A DNA stretch of 64,000 nt, taken from assembly GCA_004172865.1 (NCBI GenBank), contig SEBV01000013.1, positions 102,372 to 166,371 on the forward strand, given 5' to 3'. The translations under genes and the position numbers were made by a program. The notes beneath the pieces were generated by a model. That model worked only from the letters and a program-made list of their open reading frames with translations. It was not told the DNA's origin and did no database searches. This DNA comes from Gammaproteobacteria bacterium. GTDB lineage: Bacteria; Pseudomonadota; Gammaproteobacteria; Pseudomonadales; Cellvibrionaceae. Positions 1 through 10,341 of this stretch are shown in pieces. Each line of letters starts with the position of its first letter. Positions within the stretch are counted from its first letter, which is position 1.

Positions 1-691
1 AACCTTTGCTGCTGAACGTTTCTTTATGACGCGGATCACCGCGGAATTCAGCGAGCATGGTTAGCGTATTAGGTTTGCCATCCACATCTACATGTAATGA
101 TAAACGATGGAAATCATCCTCGTTTTCCATGCGTACCAAGGGCGAACTCAACGTTGTAGCGGTGCCGGAGGCAAAATGAAAATTGAGTTGGGCTTGCGAG
201 AGTTCAATACGACGCGAAAGAAGCGACATATCGATTAAGTCATCTAGCTTGGCGGGCTTGTGGTCCGGTTCGTTCTCAGGCGCGGGAAGGCCTGAAATTC
301 GCCATAAACCATCGTCAGTTTGAACAAAATCCATTTGTACTTGGTCGAGTTGGAGAACGCTCCAGACCAAACGGAAATGAATAAAAGTGCCTAGCAAATC
401 CAGACGCATACGCGCATTGCTGAGCGCCAGGATGGGTTTATCAGTGTGACTTTGGATGCGCAGATTTTTTACATCTACCGCAGGCTTTAGACCTTCCCAC
501 TCGGCACTCACCGCGCCGATAGTGACTTTCGCATTGAGTTTTTTAGAGAAATAGCTGCTTAGCTCTTGCGGATACTCTGCCACTAAATGGGAAAAGCTAC
601 GCCCAGCCTGAACAATCACCGCCAAACTGATGACTGCAATTGCCAACAAAAGGAAAAACCACCTAATAAACTTGCGCGGGTAAGTGGTCAT
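1..691 (-). CDS. yhdP: YhdP family (AsmA-like, DUF3971) envelope protein, N-terminal part
   Basis: Partial gene running off the left edge; about 230 N-terminal residues are present. Translation from the ATG at 691 gives a short basic start (MTTYPRKFIRW) and one hydrophobic segment (about residues 10-30). A long soluble domain typical of the YhdP/TIGR02099 family follows. YhdP is an inner-membrane-anchored AsmA-like protein of well over 1000 residues that spans the periplasm and takes part in phospholipid transport to the outer membrane. Its position 95 nt after rng in the order mre-maf-rng-yhdP is the usual gammaproteobacterial arrangement and supports the call. No strong ribosome binding site is visible. 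Confidence 0.85.
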   Translation of the reverse strand, partial: MTTYPRKFIRWFFLLLAIAVISLAVIVQAGRSFSHLVAEYPQELSSYFSKKLNAKVTIGAVSAEWEGLKPAVDVKNLRIQSHTDKPILALSNARMRLDLLGTFIHFRLVWSVLQLDQVQMDFVQTDDGLWRISGLPAPENEPDHKPAKLDDLIDMSLLSRRIELSQAQLNFHFASGTATTLSSPLVRMENEDDFHRLSLHVDVDGKPNTLTMLAEFRGDPRHKETFSSKG

Positions 692-786
692 AAAGATAAA
701 GCTTTCATAAAAATACTACTGTCATGCTGATCGGTATTTCCAAAGCGTTGACCAATTTTTTATGGACTAAAACGCAAATTTGATTG

Positions 787-2256
787 TTAAACCAGCACTA
801 TATCGTACTGTTCTTGAGTAAACAGATTCTCTACCTGGAACTCGATGGTACGGCCAATAAAAGCTTCCAGATCAGCCACATAGGCCGCTTCTTCATCCAA
901 TAATCGATCAACCACCAAGGTTGACGCCAATACCAGAAACTTTTGGTTATCGTAAGATCGCGACTCGCGCAAAATTTCACGAAAAATCTCATAACAAACC
1001 GTTTCGGCAGATTTTACCTGACCACGGCCCGCGCAGACTGGACATGGTTCGCACAACATTTGTCCAAGGGATTCGCGGGTGCGCTTGCGCGCCATTTCTA
1101 CTAAACCTAATTCAGACACACCGGTAATGCGGGTCTTCGCGTGATCTTTCTCCAGCGCTTTTTCCAAGGTGCGCAATACCTGCCGCTGGTGTTCCTCGTC
1201 CTGCATATCAATAAAATCGAGGATGATAATCCCGCCCAAATTTCGCAACCGCAATTGGCGAGCTATCGCCGTTGCCGCTTCAAGATTGGTTTTAAAAATC
1301 GTCTCTTCAAGATTACGATGCCCAACAAATGCGCCAGTATTAACGTCAACCGTGGTCATGGCTTCGGTCTGTTCAATGATCAAATAACCATTAGATTTAA
1401 GCGGTACGCGCGTATCCAAAGCACGGCGAATTTCCTCTTCCACGCCGTACAAATCCAGCAATGGACGCTCACCGGTATAACACTCAATCAAGTCGACTAA
1501 CTGCGGCGAATAATTGCTGGCGAAATCCAGCATTTGCTGGAATGTAAGCCGCGAATCTACCCGAATCTTGTCGATAGGCGCACGAGCCAAGTCGCGTAAT
1601 GCCCGCAAATACAAGGGCATATCTTTATGAACGACACCCGGCACCGGAATGCTCGTCAGTTTGTCACTGAGATCGGTCCAAAGTTTCTGCAAAAATGGAA
1701 TATCCGCCAAAATAGCGTCGGCAGTTGCACCTTCGGCTACGGTACGAACGATAAAGCCGCCAGTTATCGCATTGGCTTCTGCAGCGCCATCCATAACCTG
1801 ACGCAGACGATCTCGTTCCTGGTCGTCCTCGATGCGAACGGATACACCGATATGACTACTGTTCGGCATGTAAACGAGATAACGCGATGAGAGAGTGAGA
1901 TGCGTGGTAAGGCGTGCGCCTTTGGTACTAATGGGATCTTTTGCAACCTGAACCAGAATGGTTTGACCTTCGCGAACCAAGCTGCGAATGTCCGGCACTT
2001 CTGCAGCTCGTGGTTCGCCAGCCGGAGCTTCAGGAACCATATCGGCGGCATGAATAAAGCCAGTGCGCTCAAGGCCTATATCTACAAATGCCGCCTGCAT
2101 GCCCGGCAGTACTCTTACGACTTTGCCTTTATAGATGTTGCCAACGTAACCTTTGCCGTGGCTGCGCTCGATGTAAAGCTCTTGCACCACGCCATTTTCA
2201 ACCAGCGCAACTCGTGTCTCAACCGGCGAGACATTGATGAGAATTTCTTCACTCAT
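787..2256 (-). CDS. rng: ribonuclease G
   Basis: 489 residues, the normal length for RNase G, the endoribonuclease that matures 16S rRNA 5' ends and turns over mRNA. An S1 RNA-binding domain occupies about residues 38-120. The catalytic region carries the metal-binding DVNTG and ILDFIDM segments. The CEPCPVCAGRG stretch near residue 405 contains the Cys pair (CPVC) of the Zn-link used for dimerisation. The protein lacks the long C-terminal degradosome scaffold of RNase E, which separates it from rne. It lies 34 nt after maf and probably belongs to the same operon. Confidence 0.97.
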   Translation of the reverse strand: MSEEILINVSPVETRVALVENGVVQELYIERSHGKGYVGNIYKGKVVRVLPGMQAAFVDIGLERTGFIHAADMVPEAPAGEPRAAEVPDIRSLVREGQTILVQVAKDPISTKGARLTTHLTLSSRYLVYMPNSSHIGVSVRIEDDQERDRLRQVMDGAAEANAITGGFIVRTVAEGATADAILADIPFLQKLWTDLSDKLTSIPVPGVVHKDMPLYLRALRDLARAPIDKIRVDSRLTFQQMLDFASNYSPQLVDLIECYTGERPLLDLYGVEEEIRRALDTRVPLKSNGYLIIEQTEAMTTVDVNTGAFVGHRNLEETIFKTNLEAATAIARQLRLRNLGGIIILDFIDMQDEEHQRQVLRTLEKALEKDHAKTRITGVSELGLVEMARKRTRESLGQMLCEPCPVCAGRGQVKSAETVCYEIFREILRESRSYDNQKFLVLASTLVVDRLLDEEAAYVADLEAFIGRTIEFQVENLFTQEQYDIVLV

Positions 2257-2290
2257 AGTGCATAGTTGCTCTGTTAGTTAAATTGTTCTA

Positions 2291-2902
2291 TTAATCAGCA
2301 CGGTGCCACCAAGGCACGGAAAATTCCTGCAACAACAAAAAGGTTTGCTCAAGCGGTAAGCCGACCACGCCAGTGTAGCTGCCGCGAATCTGTTCAACGA
2401 ATACCGCACCGAAACCCTGAATGCCGTAACCGCCCGCTTTATCATGCGGCTCGCCGGTTTGCCAATAGGCGGCAATCTCATTTTCAGTAAGCGGACGAAA
2501 GACCACATCTGTCACCGAAAGTTTTATTTCTTGTTTGGCGTCAGTCACCATAGCGACAGCGGTCATAACTTGATGTGTAGCGCCTGCGAGCTGGCGTAAC
2601 ATTCCGGCGGCATGTTCGGCATTGCGCGGCTTTTCTAAAATTTCATTATTAATAACTACAATCGTATCTGCGCCCAATACTGGTTTGGGAATGAGCGATT
2701 GAAGTTTAAGACTAGCTAAACCAGCCTCGGCTTTTTCGCGAGCGAGTCGCTGAACATAATCTGCTGGCGATTCGTGGTGGCGCGGCACCTCGATGACATC
2801 GGCATCAATCACCTGATACGAAACGCCGATTTGCTGCAGCAGCTCGCGGCGACGCGGCGACTTGGACGCTAAATACAATGCGGGTAACTCTGATGCGCTC
2901 AC
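2291..2902 (-). CDS. maf: Maf family nucleotide pyrophosphatase (YhdE-like dTTP/UTP pyrophosphatase)
   Basis: A house-cleaning nucleotide pyrophosphatase that removes non-canonical or excess nucleotides (dTTP/UTP in the YhdE subgroup). The N-terminal SKSPRRRELL phosphate loop, the GADTIV segment and DKAGGYGIQG are all present, and the sequence aligns along its length with YhdE as I remember it. I chose the GTG at 2902 (203 aa), because AAGGAA lies just upstream and the protein then begins MSASELPALYLAS. An in-frame TTG 24 nt further out would add eight residues with no homology. It sits between mreD and rng, its usual place. Confidence 0.93.
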   Translation of the reverse strand: MSASELPALYLASKSPRRRELLQQIGVSYQVIDADVIEVPRHHESPADYVQRLAREKAEAGLASLKLQSLIPKPVLGADTIVVINNEILEKPRNAEHAAGMLRQLAGATHQVMTAVAMVTDAKQEIKLSVTDVVFRPLTENEIAAYWQTGEPHDKAGGYGIQGFGAVFVEQIRGSYTGVVGLPLEQTFLLLQEFSVPWWHRAD

Positions 2903-3002
2903 TCGGGAATTCCTTCTTAACGGCAAAATCTGCGTGGATTGTTAAAATTTATTATCTGATCTTGAATGCGATCAAGTCGGTGCTCTCGACCTCTCAGCCG
3001 GA

Positions 3003-3491
3003 TTAAACAACGCGATAATGACGGGTGATTTTATCCAGCATCCAGCGCAATACGGGCCATATCAATGCACTCGTTACGGCGGGTGCTAAAAACAATACTC
3101 CCGATAAAGGGCGACCGGACATACTTTGCACCCAATTACCTGGCAGCTGTGCTAATCCAACTAGTACAAATACCCAACCAGCCTCTTTCCAGACCGCAAA
3201 ATTGCGCACGCGTTGATAAGAGAGAATGCAAATATAAGACACTATCACTAGCGACAAACCGTGCTGGCCGAGCGGTACGCCTTCGAGTAAGTCTTGGTAG
3301 ATACCGAGGAAACAGAGAAAAAATATACTGATGGTGAGCGGGAAAACAGAGATCCAATAAATCGCTACTAGCAACACGAATTCGGGCCGCCACCAACGTA
3401 ATCCCATAGGCAAGGGATAAACTGCCAAGAGGAGCGCTATCAAAAAGCTGATCAGAATAACAATGTAACCATTCCAATGATGCGGAATCAT
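3003..3491 (-). CDS. mreD: rod shape-determining protein MreD
   Basis: 162-residue, highly hydrophobic inner-membrane protein with about five predicted membrane segments, the size and pattern of MreD. It is a membrane component of the rod (elongasome) complex that directs lateral-wall peptidoglycan synthesis with MreB and MreC. The start ATG overlaps the last codons of mreC (ATGA overlap, 3488-3491), indicating translational coupling. Sequence conservation in MreD is low, so the call rests partly on gene order. Confidence 0.94.
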   Translation of the reverse strand: MIPHHWNGYIVILISFLIALLLAVYPLPMGLRWWRPEFVLLVAIYWISVFPLTISIFFLCFLGIYQDLLEGVPLGQHGLSLVIVSYICILSYQRVRNFAVWKEAGWVFVLVGLAQLPGNWVQSMSGRPLSGVLFLAPAVTSALIWPVLRWMLDKITRHYRVV

Positions 3492-4369
3492 GGCTTGCCT
3501 GCTTCTGACGATGACGAAGATGAAGACTGGACGTGATCGCCGGTTTGCATGTGAGTATCAAACACCAGTAACACATGGCGACTGCGATCCAAACGCGCCA
3601 TAGGCCGAGCGATAACGCGCGCGAATGCCTGACCGGAATTGCGAACCACTTGTTCGACTTCAGCTACGGGATAGCCAACCGGAAAGCGTTCGCCAAGGCC
3701 TGAACTAACTAATACATCGCCTTCGCGGATATCCGCATTGATAGAGACATGACGCAGACTCAAGCGGTTCAAATCGCCAGTGCCTTCCGCGATGGCGCGC
3801 ACGCCATTGCGATTGACTTGTACTGGAATGGCGTGAGTTGAATCTGAAATCAGCAAAACGCGACTCGTAGTTTCATCCACCTCAATAATTTGGCCCATTA
3901 GACCGAAGGCATCCAGTACCGGCTGACCTTCATAAACGCCTTCTTTGCTGCCGCGATTGATCACCACAATATGGCTGAGCGGATTTGGCGATACGCCAAT
4001 CAACTCGGCGATCAACACCCGGTCTTGCAACATGTCTTTGCCATTTAACAATTGGCGTAAACGTACGTTTTCTGCCGCCAAAGCCGCCATCTGTTGTTGC
4101 TTACGTTGGTAGATAAGCAATTCAATTTTCAAGCGCTCGTTTTCCGCGCGAATATCTTTTTCAGACGTGAGCGCACCACTACCCCATTCGCCTACACGAC
4201 GCGGGATATCAGTAACTTGGTAAAAGGGAACCGTAAGAAAATTGAGCTGCTGGCGGATTTGCTTAAGCCACGGTGTGTAAAGGCCCACGAGAATTAAGGC
4301 CACCATGGCGATGAGAAGCACCACGACGCGCGCGGTAACTGATGTACTGTTGGAAAATAAGGGTTTGAT
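3488..4369 (-). CDS. mreC: rod shape-determining protein MreC, apparent ATC start
   Basis: Bitopic inner-membrane protein that links cytoplasmic MreB to the periplasmic wall-synthesis machinery. It has one membrane segment (about residues 16-35), a periplasmic coiled coil (about 60-110) and a beta-rich C-terminal domain. The first conventional start in frame is a GTG at 4324, which would begin inside the membrane segment and has no ribosome binding site. Upstream in the same frame the residues IKPLFSNSTSVTARV match the usual MreC N-terminus (E. coli begins MKPIFSRGPS). This ATC codon at 4369 lies 8 nt after a strong GGAGG, and an in-frame TAA comes just before it. I therefore propose initiation at ATC (293 aa). 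A base error in the assembly is the alternative. Confidence 0.9.
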   Translation of the reverse strand: MKPLFSNSTSVTARVVVLLIAMVALILVGLYTPWLKQIRQQLNFLTVPFYQVTDIPRRVGEWGSGALTSEKDIRAENERLKIELLIYQRKQQQMAALAAENVRLRQLLNGKDMLQDRVLIAELIGVSPNPLSHIVVINRGSKEGVYEGQPVLDAFGLMGQIIEVDETTSRVLLISDSTHAIPVQVNRNGVRAIAEGTGDLNRLSLRHVSINADIREGDVLVSSGLGERFPVGYPVAEVEQVVRNSGQAFARVIARPMARLDRSRHVLLVFDTHMQTGDHVQSSSSSSSEAGKP

Positions 4370-4394
4370 AGCTTAAGCCTCCCGTAAAGGTAAA

Positions 4395-4414
4395 ACGGCG
4401 GCCGAAGCCACCGT
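4395..4414 (-). terminator. hairpin with TTCG loop between mreB and mreC
   Basis: On the minus strand ACGGTGGC, TTCG and GCCGCCGT form an 8-bp stem (one G-U pair) with a stable tetraloop, followed by a short T run. It lies 20 nt past the mreB stop and before the mreC ribosome binding site. It could reduce transcription into mreC and mreD and so keep MreB more abundant than MreC, as seen in other bacteria. The T run is only three bases long, so termination is probably partial. Confidence 0.6.
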
Positions 4415-4433
4415 CTTATGCTGAATCAGGATC

Positions 4434-5480
<1,047 letters not shown>

Positions 5481-5702
5481 TTATTAATCTGGTTTAGCAA
5501 CTATTAACCTGAAACAGCAGCTATGGCTGATAAAGTGCGGCAGTATAAGGGAAATCTCTGCGTAAGTCGGCTTCTTTTTACGCACTTTTTACAAAACAAT
5601 TAGCAATTCAGCAGGGAACTTAATAACGGGAAAAGTTTCGCGGAAATTCATTGCTAGCGGATTAATAAACGATCAGAAGCGAACAGCAGTATTTAAGAAG
5701 AA

Positions 5703-8273
5703 CTAATGAGCATCAGTCCAGCTCGATTCTGCCATCCACTCGTCAATTTGCGACAGCGGCATCGGTCGGCCAATATGATAGCCCTGCGCCTCATCGCAAC
5801 CCATGCTGGATAGACGATCAATCAAAGCCGCATTTTCCACGCCTTCGGCCACGACTTTTAAGCTCAAACTGTGAGCAAGATGAATGGTGGATTCAACGAT
5901 TAGCTCATCCTGTTTATCGTCAAGCATATTGCGGATAAATGAGTAATCTATCTTCAAGGTTTGCACAGGCAATTTTTTTAGGTAGGCAAGCGATGAATAA
6001 CCCGTACCGAAATCGTCGATCGATAATTGCGTGCCCAACTCATGCAATTGTTGCAAGACTCGAAGCGCACGCGACGGATCACTCATAATCGAACTTTCCG
6101 TGATTTCCAACTCCAATGCGCTCGCGGGCAAATCATATTTTTGCAATAAAGTACGCACGAGTTTTGGCATATTTTCATCGAGCAAATTGCGCGCGGATAA
6201 ATTTACTGCAACGCTCACAATTAAACCTTGAGAGTGCCACAAGCGACACTGCGCAATACTTTTTTCTAAAACCCACGCGGTGAGCGGATGAATTAAGCTG
6301 GTGACTTCTGCGATAGGAATAAAATCATTCGGCGGAACAAAACCTAATTCAGGATGATTCCATCTCAGCAAGGCCTCAAAACCATAAAAGGATTTATCGC
6401 CCAAACTAACTTTGGGTTGATAGTACAAACACAATTGATCTTCACGAATAGCACGACCCAATTCACTCATCATCGCCAAACGTTTCGGTGAATGCGGATC
6501 AATTTCCGGCTTATAAACTGCAATGCCTGACATTTGTTCTTTGGCGTAATACATAGCTACGTCAGCGTAACGCATTAACTCATTAACATCCGATGCTTGC
6601 GTAGGCGCGAGTGCAATGCCGATACTTGCGCTAATTTCCGCGCAAAAAACTTCAAGGTCAAACTCCAAACGCAGCGCATCTAAAATACAATGCGCGAACA
6701 CGACCGCATGTTGCTGGTTGCGAATACTTGGTAAAAATATCGCAAACTCATCGCCGCCCATGCGCGCAACTGTACCGCTAACATCTGTCATTTCCGATGC
6801 GATACGCGGGCCAATTAATTGCAACAATCTATCGCCGACCTGATGACCCAGCGTATCGTTAATTTCTTTGAAGCGATCTAAATCGATAAATAAAAGCGCG
6901 CCTTGGGCATCGCCGCCTGCAGCATAAAAACGCTCTATTTCCTGATAAATATTAGCGCGATTCGGCAAGCCGGTTAGCGCATCGTGCATGGAAACATGTT
7001 CAAGCCGATGCTCATAACGCTTGCGTACCGTAACGTCCTTAGTAGTTCCCCATACGCGTGTTAAGCAATTATTTTCTACTACACCTACGCAGGAAATTTG
7101 AAAATAAAAACGGCGACCTTTACTGTCTTCACGAATAATATCGTGATCTACCATTTGAAAGTTATTGTTCACAAAAAACTTCAAATCAAATACATAACGA
7201 GTTGAGCCACTATCGCGCAAACCCATACCGATAATATCGCTTAGGGATGTTGCGCCCAACATAGTTACGAGCATTTTATTACCTTGCGATAATTGTGCTC
7301 GCTCTTCCATCAAATCCGCCTGTCGCTCGGCAGATTCATCAAGCGAAATCGGCGGAACCATGTCGTAACACCATATAGCTTCGCTGCTGTTGGCAATAAA
7401 AGCTTTATAACTTGCCTCGCTTTCCTGTAATTTTCGCTGCTGCTCCATCAGAATTTTTAACGCGCTTTCTTCGCGACTTCTATCCTGCAATTGAATGAGC
7501 ACACGCTCCAAATCACCGTAGCGATTTCTGATCGGCAAGAGGCTTGCCCGCAGGCTTATTTCTTTATCACGAGCTGTAATTTTTTTTGAAAATGATGAAA
7601 CAGAATAATCCAGATCGACACTTAAACATTCTGCCGACTCATAAACTTTTGCGAGTGATGTTGCAGAATCTACCAAGGCCAATAATTTTTTATCGTGCAA
7701 TAAATTGTAGCGGCCAACTGCTGCACTGATTTTGCGAGAATTAATTTCAAATAATTTTTCAAATGCATTGTTAGCTTGCAGGAGTACGCCTTTTGCGTCA
7801 GTCATTAAACTGGCGATGGGATTTTCGGCAAAAAGTGTACGCAATAAACTGCTGCTAGTTTCGCTGCCGGGATTGGCTAACCAATGCTTACTTGGCACCG
7901 CGACGCCTTCAAATTGCCTGGTATTCGCATTGGGCACCAATCGGCCGATAAAACGTACTCGATAATCGCCCACGTTACTCATGCAATTAACTTCGCATGC
8001 GCGCACGTCACTATCGAGATCGTCTGGATGGCTATTGAAGGTTTGCTTGAAGATGTATTTATCGGCAGGACTCAAAGCATCCATCAATGATGACAAATGT
8101 TGAAACGGATTTTGGTTTGCCAGAAAAACCAAAGAGAATTCTTTGGAAAAAAGTAAGGCACCCGAGATTACATCCAATCGCCACGCAGCCACATCGGGCG
8201 CAAGCAATGCATATTCCAAACTCAAAGGACTCAACTCCTCTAAATTGGCAGAATGCGGATTGGGATGAGTCAT
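5703..8273 (-). CDS. PAS-GGDEF-EAL cyclic-di-GMP signalling protein
   Basis: About 856 residues. Two PAS-like regions (about 145-250 and 285-410) precede a GGDEF domain (about 425-585) with an intact RMGGDEF active site and an EAL domain (about 600-850). The EAL catalytic set appears complete: FEALLRW, NLSARN, EITES, DDFGTGYSSL, a lysine in LKIDYSF, VAEGVE and EAQGYHIGRP. The product inhibition site RxxD is replaced by DVSG. No membrane segment is visible, so it is probably cytoplasmic. It may make and/or degrade c-di-GMP; with a full EAL set, phosphodiesterase activity is likely. I used the ATG at 8273; a TTG nine nt upstream is the alternative. Confidence 0.93.
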   Translation of the reverse strand: MTHPNPHSANLEELSPLSLEYALLAPDVAAWRLDVISGALLFSKEFSLVFLANQNPFQHLSSLMDALSPADKYIFKQTFNSHPDDLDSDVRACEVNCMSNVGDYRVRFIGRLVPNANTRQFEGVAVPSKHWLANPGSETSSSLLRTLFAENPIASLMTDAKGVLLQANNAFEKLFEINSRKISAAVGRYNLLHDKKLLALVDSATSLAKVYESAECLSVDLDYSVSSFSKKITARDKEISLRASLLPIRNRYGDLERVLIQLQDRSREESALKILMEQQRKLQESEASYKAFIANSSEAIWCYDMVPPISLDESAERQADLMEERAQLSQGNKMLVTMLGATSLSDIIGMGLRDSGSTRYVFDLKFFVNNNFQMVDHDIIREDSKGRRFYFQISCVGVVENNCLTRVWGTTKDVTVRKRYEHRLEHVSMHDALTGLPNRANIYQEIERFYAAGGDAQGALLFIDLDRFKEINDTLGHQVGDRLLQLIGPRIASEMTDVSGTVARMGGDEFAIFLPSIRNQQHAVVFAHCILDALRLEFDLEVFCAEISASIGIALAPTQASDVNELMRYADVAMYYAKEQMSGIAVYKPEIDPHSPKRLAMMSELGRAIREDQLCLYYQPKVSLGDKSFYGFEALLRWNHPELGFVPPNDFIPIAEVTSLIHPLTAWVLEKSIAQCRLWHSQGLIVSVAVNLSARNLLDENMPKLVRTLLQKYDLPASALELEITESSIMSDPSRALRVLQQLHELGTQLSIDDFGTGYSSLAYLKKLPVQTLKIDYSFIRNMLDDKQDELIVESTIHLAHSLSLKVVAEGVENAALIDRLSSMGCDEAQGYHIGRPMPLSQIDEWMAESSWTDAH

Positions 8274-8426
8274 AGGCGGCAACTTTACTCAGAAAAGTGA
8301 AATATCAATCCTGAGTCTAGTCAACAATAATGATTTAGCTGAAAGAATTTGTTGCTATGGGTTTCGTCGAAATCAAAACTTTTCGATGCAAATTTGTCGC
8401 AAAATTCAACATAAGAGATTTATTTT

Positions 8427-8645
8427 TTAGTAGTGAGGTGGGCGTTCATCAGTAACGTCATCACTACCGTTGGTTTGCGCAAATGAAAGTTCATCAACAC
8501 GTTTTGCAAGCAAACGCATCTGTTGTTGTAATTGGATAATGTCGGCGTCTTGCTTGGTAATAACATCGTTTAGCTGCTGAATGGTATCTTCCTGGTAGGC
8601 TACTCGTGTTTGCAATTCAATTAAATCGTCGTTGATATCGTTCAT
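8427..8645 (-). CDS. slyX: SlyX family protein
   Basis: 72 residues forming an almost continuous coiled coil (IELQTRVAYQEDTIQQLNDV) and ending in the characteristic PPHY, both hallmarks of SlyX. The biochemical function of the family is not established. It starts 24 nt after the stop of the serine hydrolase gene on the same strand and may be cotranscribed with it. Confidence 0.93.
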   Translation of the reverse strand: MNDINDDLIELQTRVAYQEDTIQQLNDVITKQDADIIQLQQQMRLLAKRVDELSFAQTNGSDDVTDERPPHY

Positions 8646-8669
8646 TTCTTCACCTGCTTATTCAGCTAT

Positions 8670-9869
8670 TTATTCGCCTAAAACGGCGTAGGCCGCATTA
8701 ATAATCTTCACGGCGCGATCATCAATTAATAAGCTCTGCCCCATTCGCGATGTGACATAACCAAAACCTAATTCATAATCAGGATCGGCAAAACCTAAAC
8801 AACCGCCCGCGCCGGGATGCCCGAACCCACGCGCGCCGCGCCCGTAGCGACAATCTGCGCGATCAGTTTGCGACAACATAAAACCGTTACTGAAACGCAA
8901 GGGTAAACCTAACACCTGGTCATCGCTAAAGGTTTGCTCTTCGGAACACAGTGTCAAAAATCCTGCTGATAATGATTTTCCATTCAACAGTCCACTATAA
9001 ATAGCAGCGATAGCCTGTGCATTTGCATGAGCATTAGCGGCGGGAATTTGCGCTTGTCGCCACGCTTTTGTATTAGTCGCCGTCATTAAACTAATGGGAT
9101 TACAAAATGCGCGATTGGTTACACCACGCGGATCGGCCTTCATTAATTTGCCGAGCGCCACACTGTCCGCGCCTTGACTTGTTGCAGGTGCAGCGCCGGC
9201 ATTACGCTTGAGCGGGCCAGTGTCTGCAATTAAATCCAACGCCGAATCAGGCACGCCAAAATGACAAGTCACACTCAAAGGCGATGCAACTTGCGCTTGA
9301 AAATAATCATTAAAACTTTCGTAACCACTCACGCGACGAACCAGCTCACCCAAAATCCAACCATACATAAATGGCGAATAACCTTGGCCTTCGCTCGGCG
9401 TCCACCAGGGCGTTTCGCTTGCGATAGCGGCGGTCATTGCATCCCAATTAAAAATTTGGTCATCCGCAATATGTTGATGAAACGCTGACAAACCGCTGCG
9501 ATGACAAAGCACATCGCGCACCGTAATTTTTGCTTTATCGCCCTGCGCAAACTCGGGCCAATAATTGGCGATAGGAGAATCCAGAGTTAATTTTCCCTGC
9601 GCAACCAGCTGCAATACGCACAGCGCAACCAAACCTTTTCCTGCAGAAAAAATATTAACGATGGTATTTTCCTGCCAAGGCTGACCGGAAATTCCCGCGA
9701 GGCGATTTCCGCGCTCACCAGCCCAAATATTCACCACCAATTCACCGCGATGATAAAGCGCCACACCAGCGCCTTGCTCGCCTCCACTAAAATTGGCCGC
9801 AAAGGCATCAACCACCGGCTGCCACTCTGGAGCCCACCTGCCTTTAATAACGGGACCTTCAATTGTCAT
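8670..9869 (-). CDS. beta-lactamase-fold serine hydrolase (class C / EstB-like esterase)
   Basis: 399-residue protein of the serine beta-lactamase-like family (Pfam Beta-lactamase), which includes esterases, D-aminopeptidases and penicillin-binding proteins. The nucleophile motif SxxK is seen as SAGK near residue 95. A GYSPFMYGW segment probably supplies the tyrosine of the YxN-type motif, and HPGAGG near the C-terminus fits the KTG-like position. No signal peptide is visible, so it is probably a cytoplasmic esterase rather than a resistance enzyme. The ATG at 9869 is preceded by GAGGTGA. Substrate unknown. Confidence 0.88.
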   Translation of the reverse strand: MTIEGPVIKGRWAPEWQPVVDAFAANFSGGEQGAGVALYHRGELVVNIWAGERGNRLAGISGQPWQENTIVNIFSAGKGLVALCVLQLVAQGKLTLDSPIANYWPEFAQGDKAKITVRDVLCHRSGLSAFHQHIADDQIFNWDAMTAAIASETPWWTPSEGQGYSPFMYGWILGELVRRVSGYESFNDYFQAQVASPLSVTCHFGVPDSALDLIADTGPLKRNAGAAPATSQGADSVALGKLMKADPRGVTNRAFCNPISLMTATNTKAWRQAQIPAANAHANAQAIAAIYSGLLNGKSLSAGFLTLCSEEQTFSDDQVLGLPLRFSNGFMLSQTDRADCRYGRGARGFGHPGAGGCLGFADPDYELGFGYVTSRMGQSLLIDDRAVKIINAAYAVLGE

Positions 9870-10004
9870 GGCTTATCACCTCGTAACTCTCACAGCGTCG
9901 AATGGCAGGCATTCTAGCAGCTAAGCGCTGGCGAATTTTAAGAAAAGCGATTGAGCTTTTGCGACTGCCTGCCTAAGATCGCATCCTCAGCAAGAGGGCA
10001 ACTC

Positions 10005-10334
10005 ATGAACAACGACAAAAACTCCCGCCTGGTGTATTCCACCGACAGCGGCCGCATTAAAGAAGAAAAACCTGCAGCTGCAATTCCAAAAAGCGACGGC
10101 ATAGTTAGAATTCGCCGCGAAACCGCAGGCAGAAATGGCAAAGGCGTAACCACTATCACCGGCATTCCTGTCGATGAAACCGAATTAAAAAATATCGCAA
10201 AAGCACTCAAACAAACCTGCGGCGTCGGCGGCTCGGTGAAAGACGGCGTAATTGAAATTCAAGGCGACCAACGCGAAAAAATTAAAGCCGATTTAGAGAA
10301 ACGCGGATACACCGTGAAATTGGCGGGCGGCTAG
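10005..10334 (+). CDS. yciH: SUI1/YciH family translation initiation factor-like protein
   Basis: 109 residues, the bacterial homologue of eIF1/SUI1. The C-terminal half has the conserved GKGVTTITG and CGVGGSVKDG blocks of the SUI1 fold. YciH has been reported to affect start-codon fidelity and translation under stress. The ATG at 10005 follows GAGGG at a good distance; an upstream in-frame ATG at 9951 adds 18 residues unlike the family and has no ribosome binding site. It is followed after 7 nt by the DUF3820 gene, so the two are probably cotranscribed. Confidence 0.93.
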   Translation: MNNDKNSRLVYSTDSGRIKEEKPAAAIPKSDGIVRIRRETAGRNGKGVTTITGIPVDETELKNIAKALKQTCGVGGSVKDGVIEIQGDQREKIKADLEKRGYTVKLAGG

Positions 10335-10341
10335 AAAACCT

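Noticed and set aside
1141..1500. 119-residue plus-strand frame opposite rng
   Set aside because: Lies wholly antisense to a well-conserved gene and has no ribosome binding site or family resemblance.
4324..4324. GTG at 4324 as the mreC start
   Set aside because: It begins inside the membrane segment, has no ribosome binding site, and drops the conserved KPLF region.
8670..9869. Antibiotic-resistance beta-lactamase
   Set aside because: No signal peptide and an esterase-type sequence; the fold alone does not support resistance.
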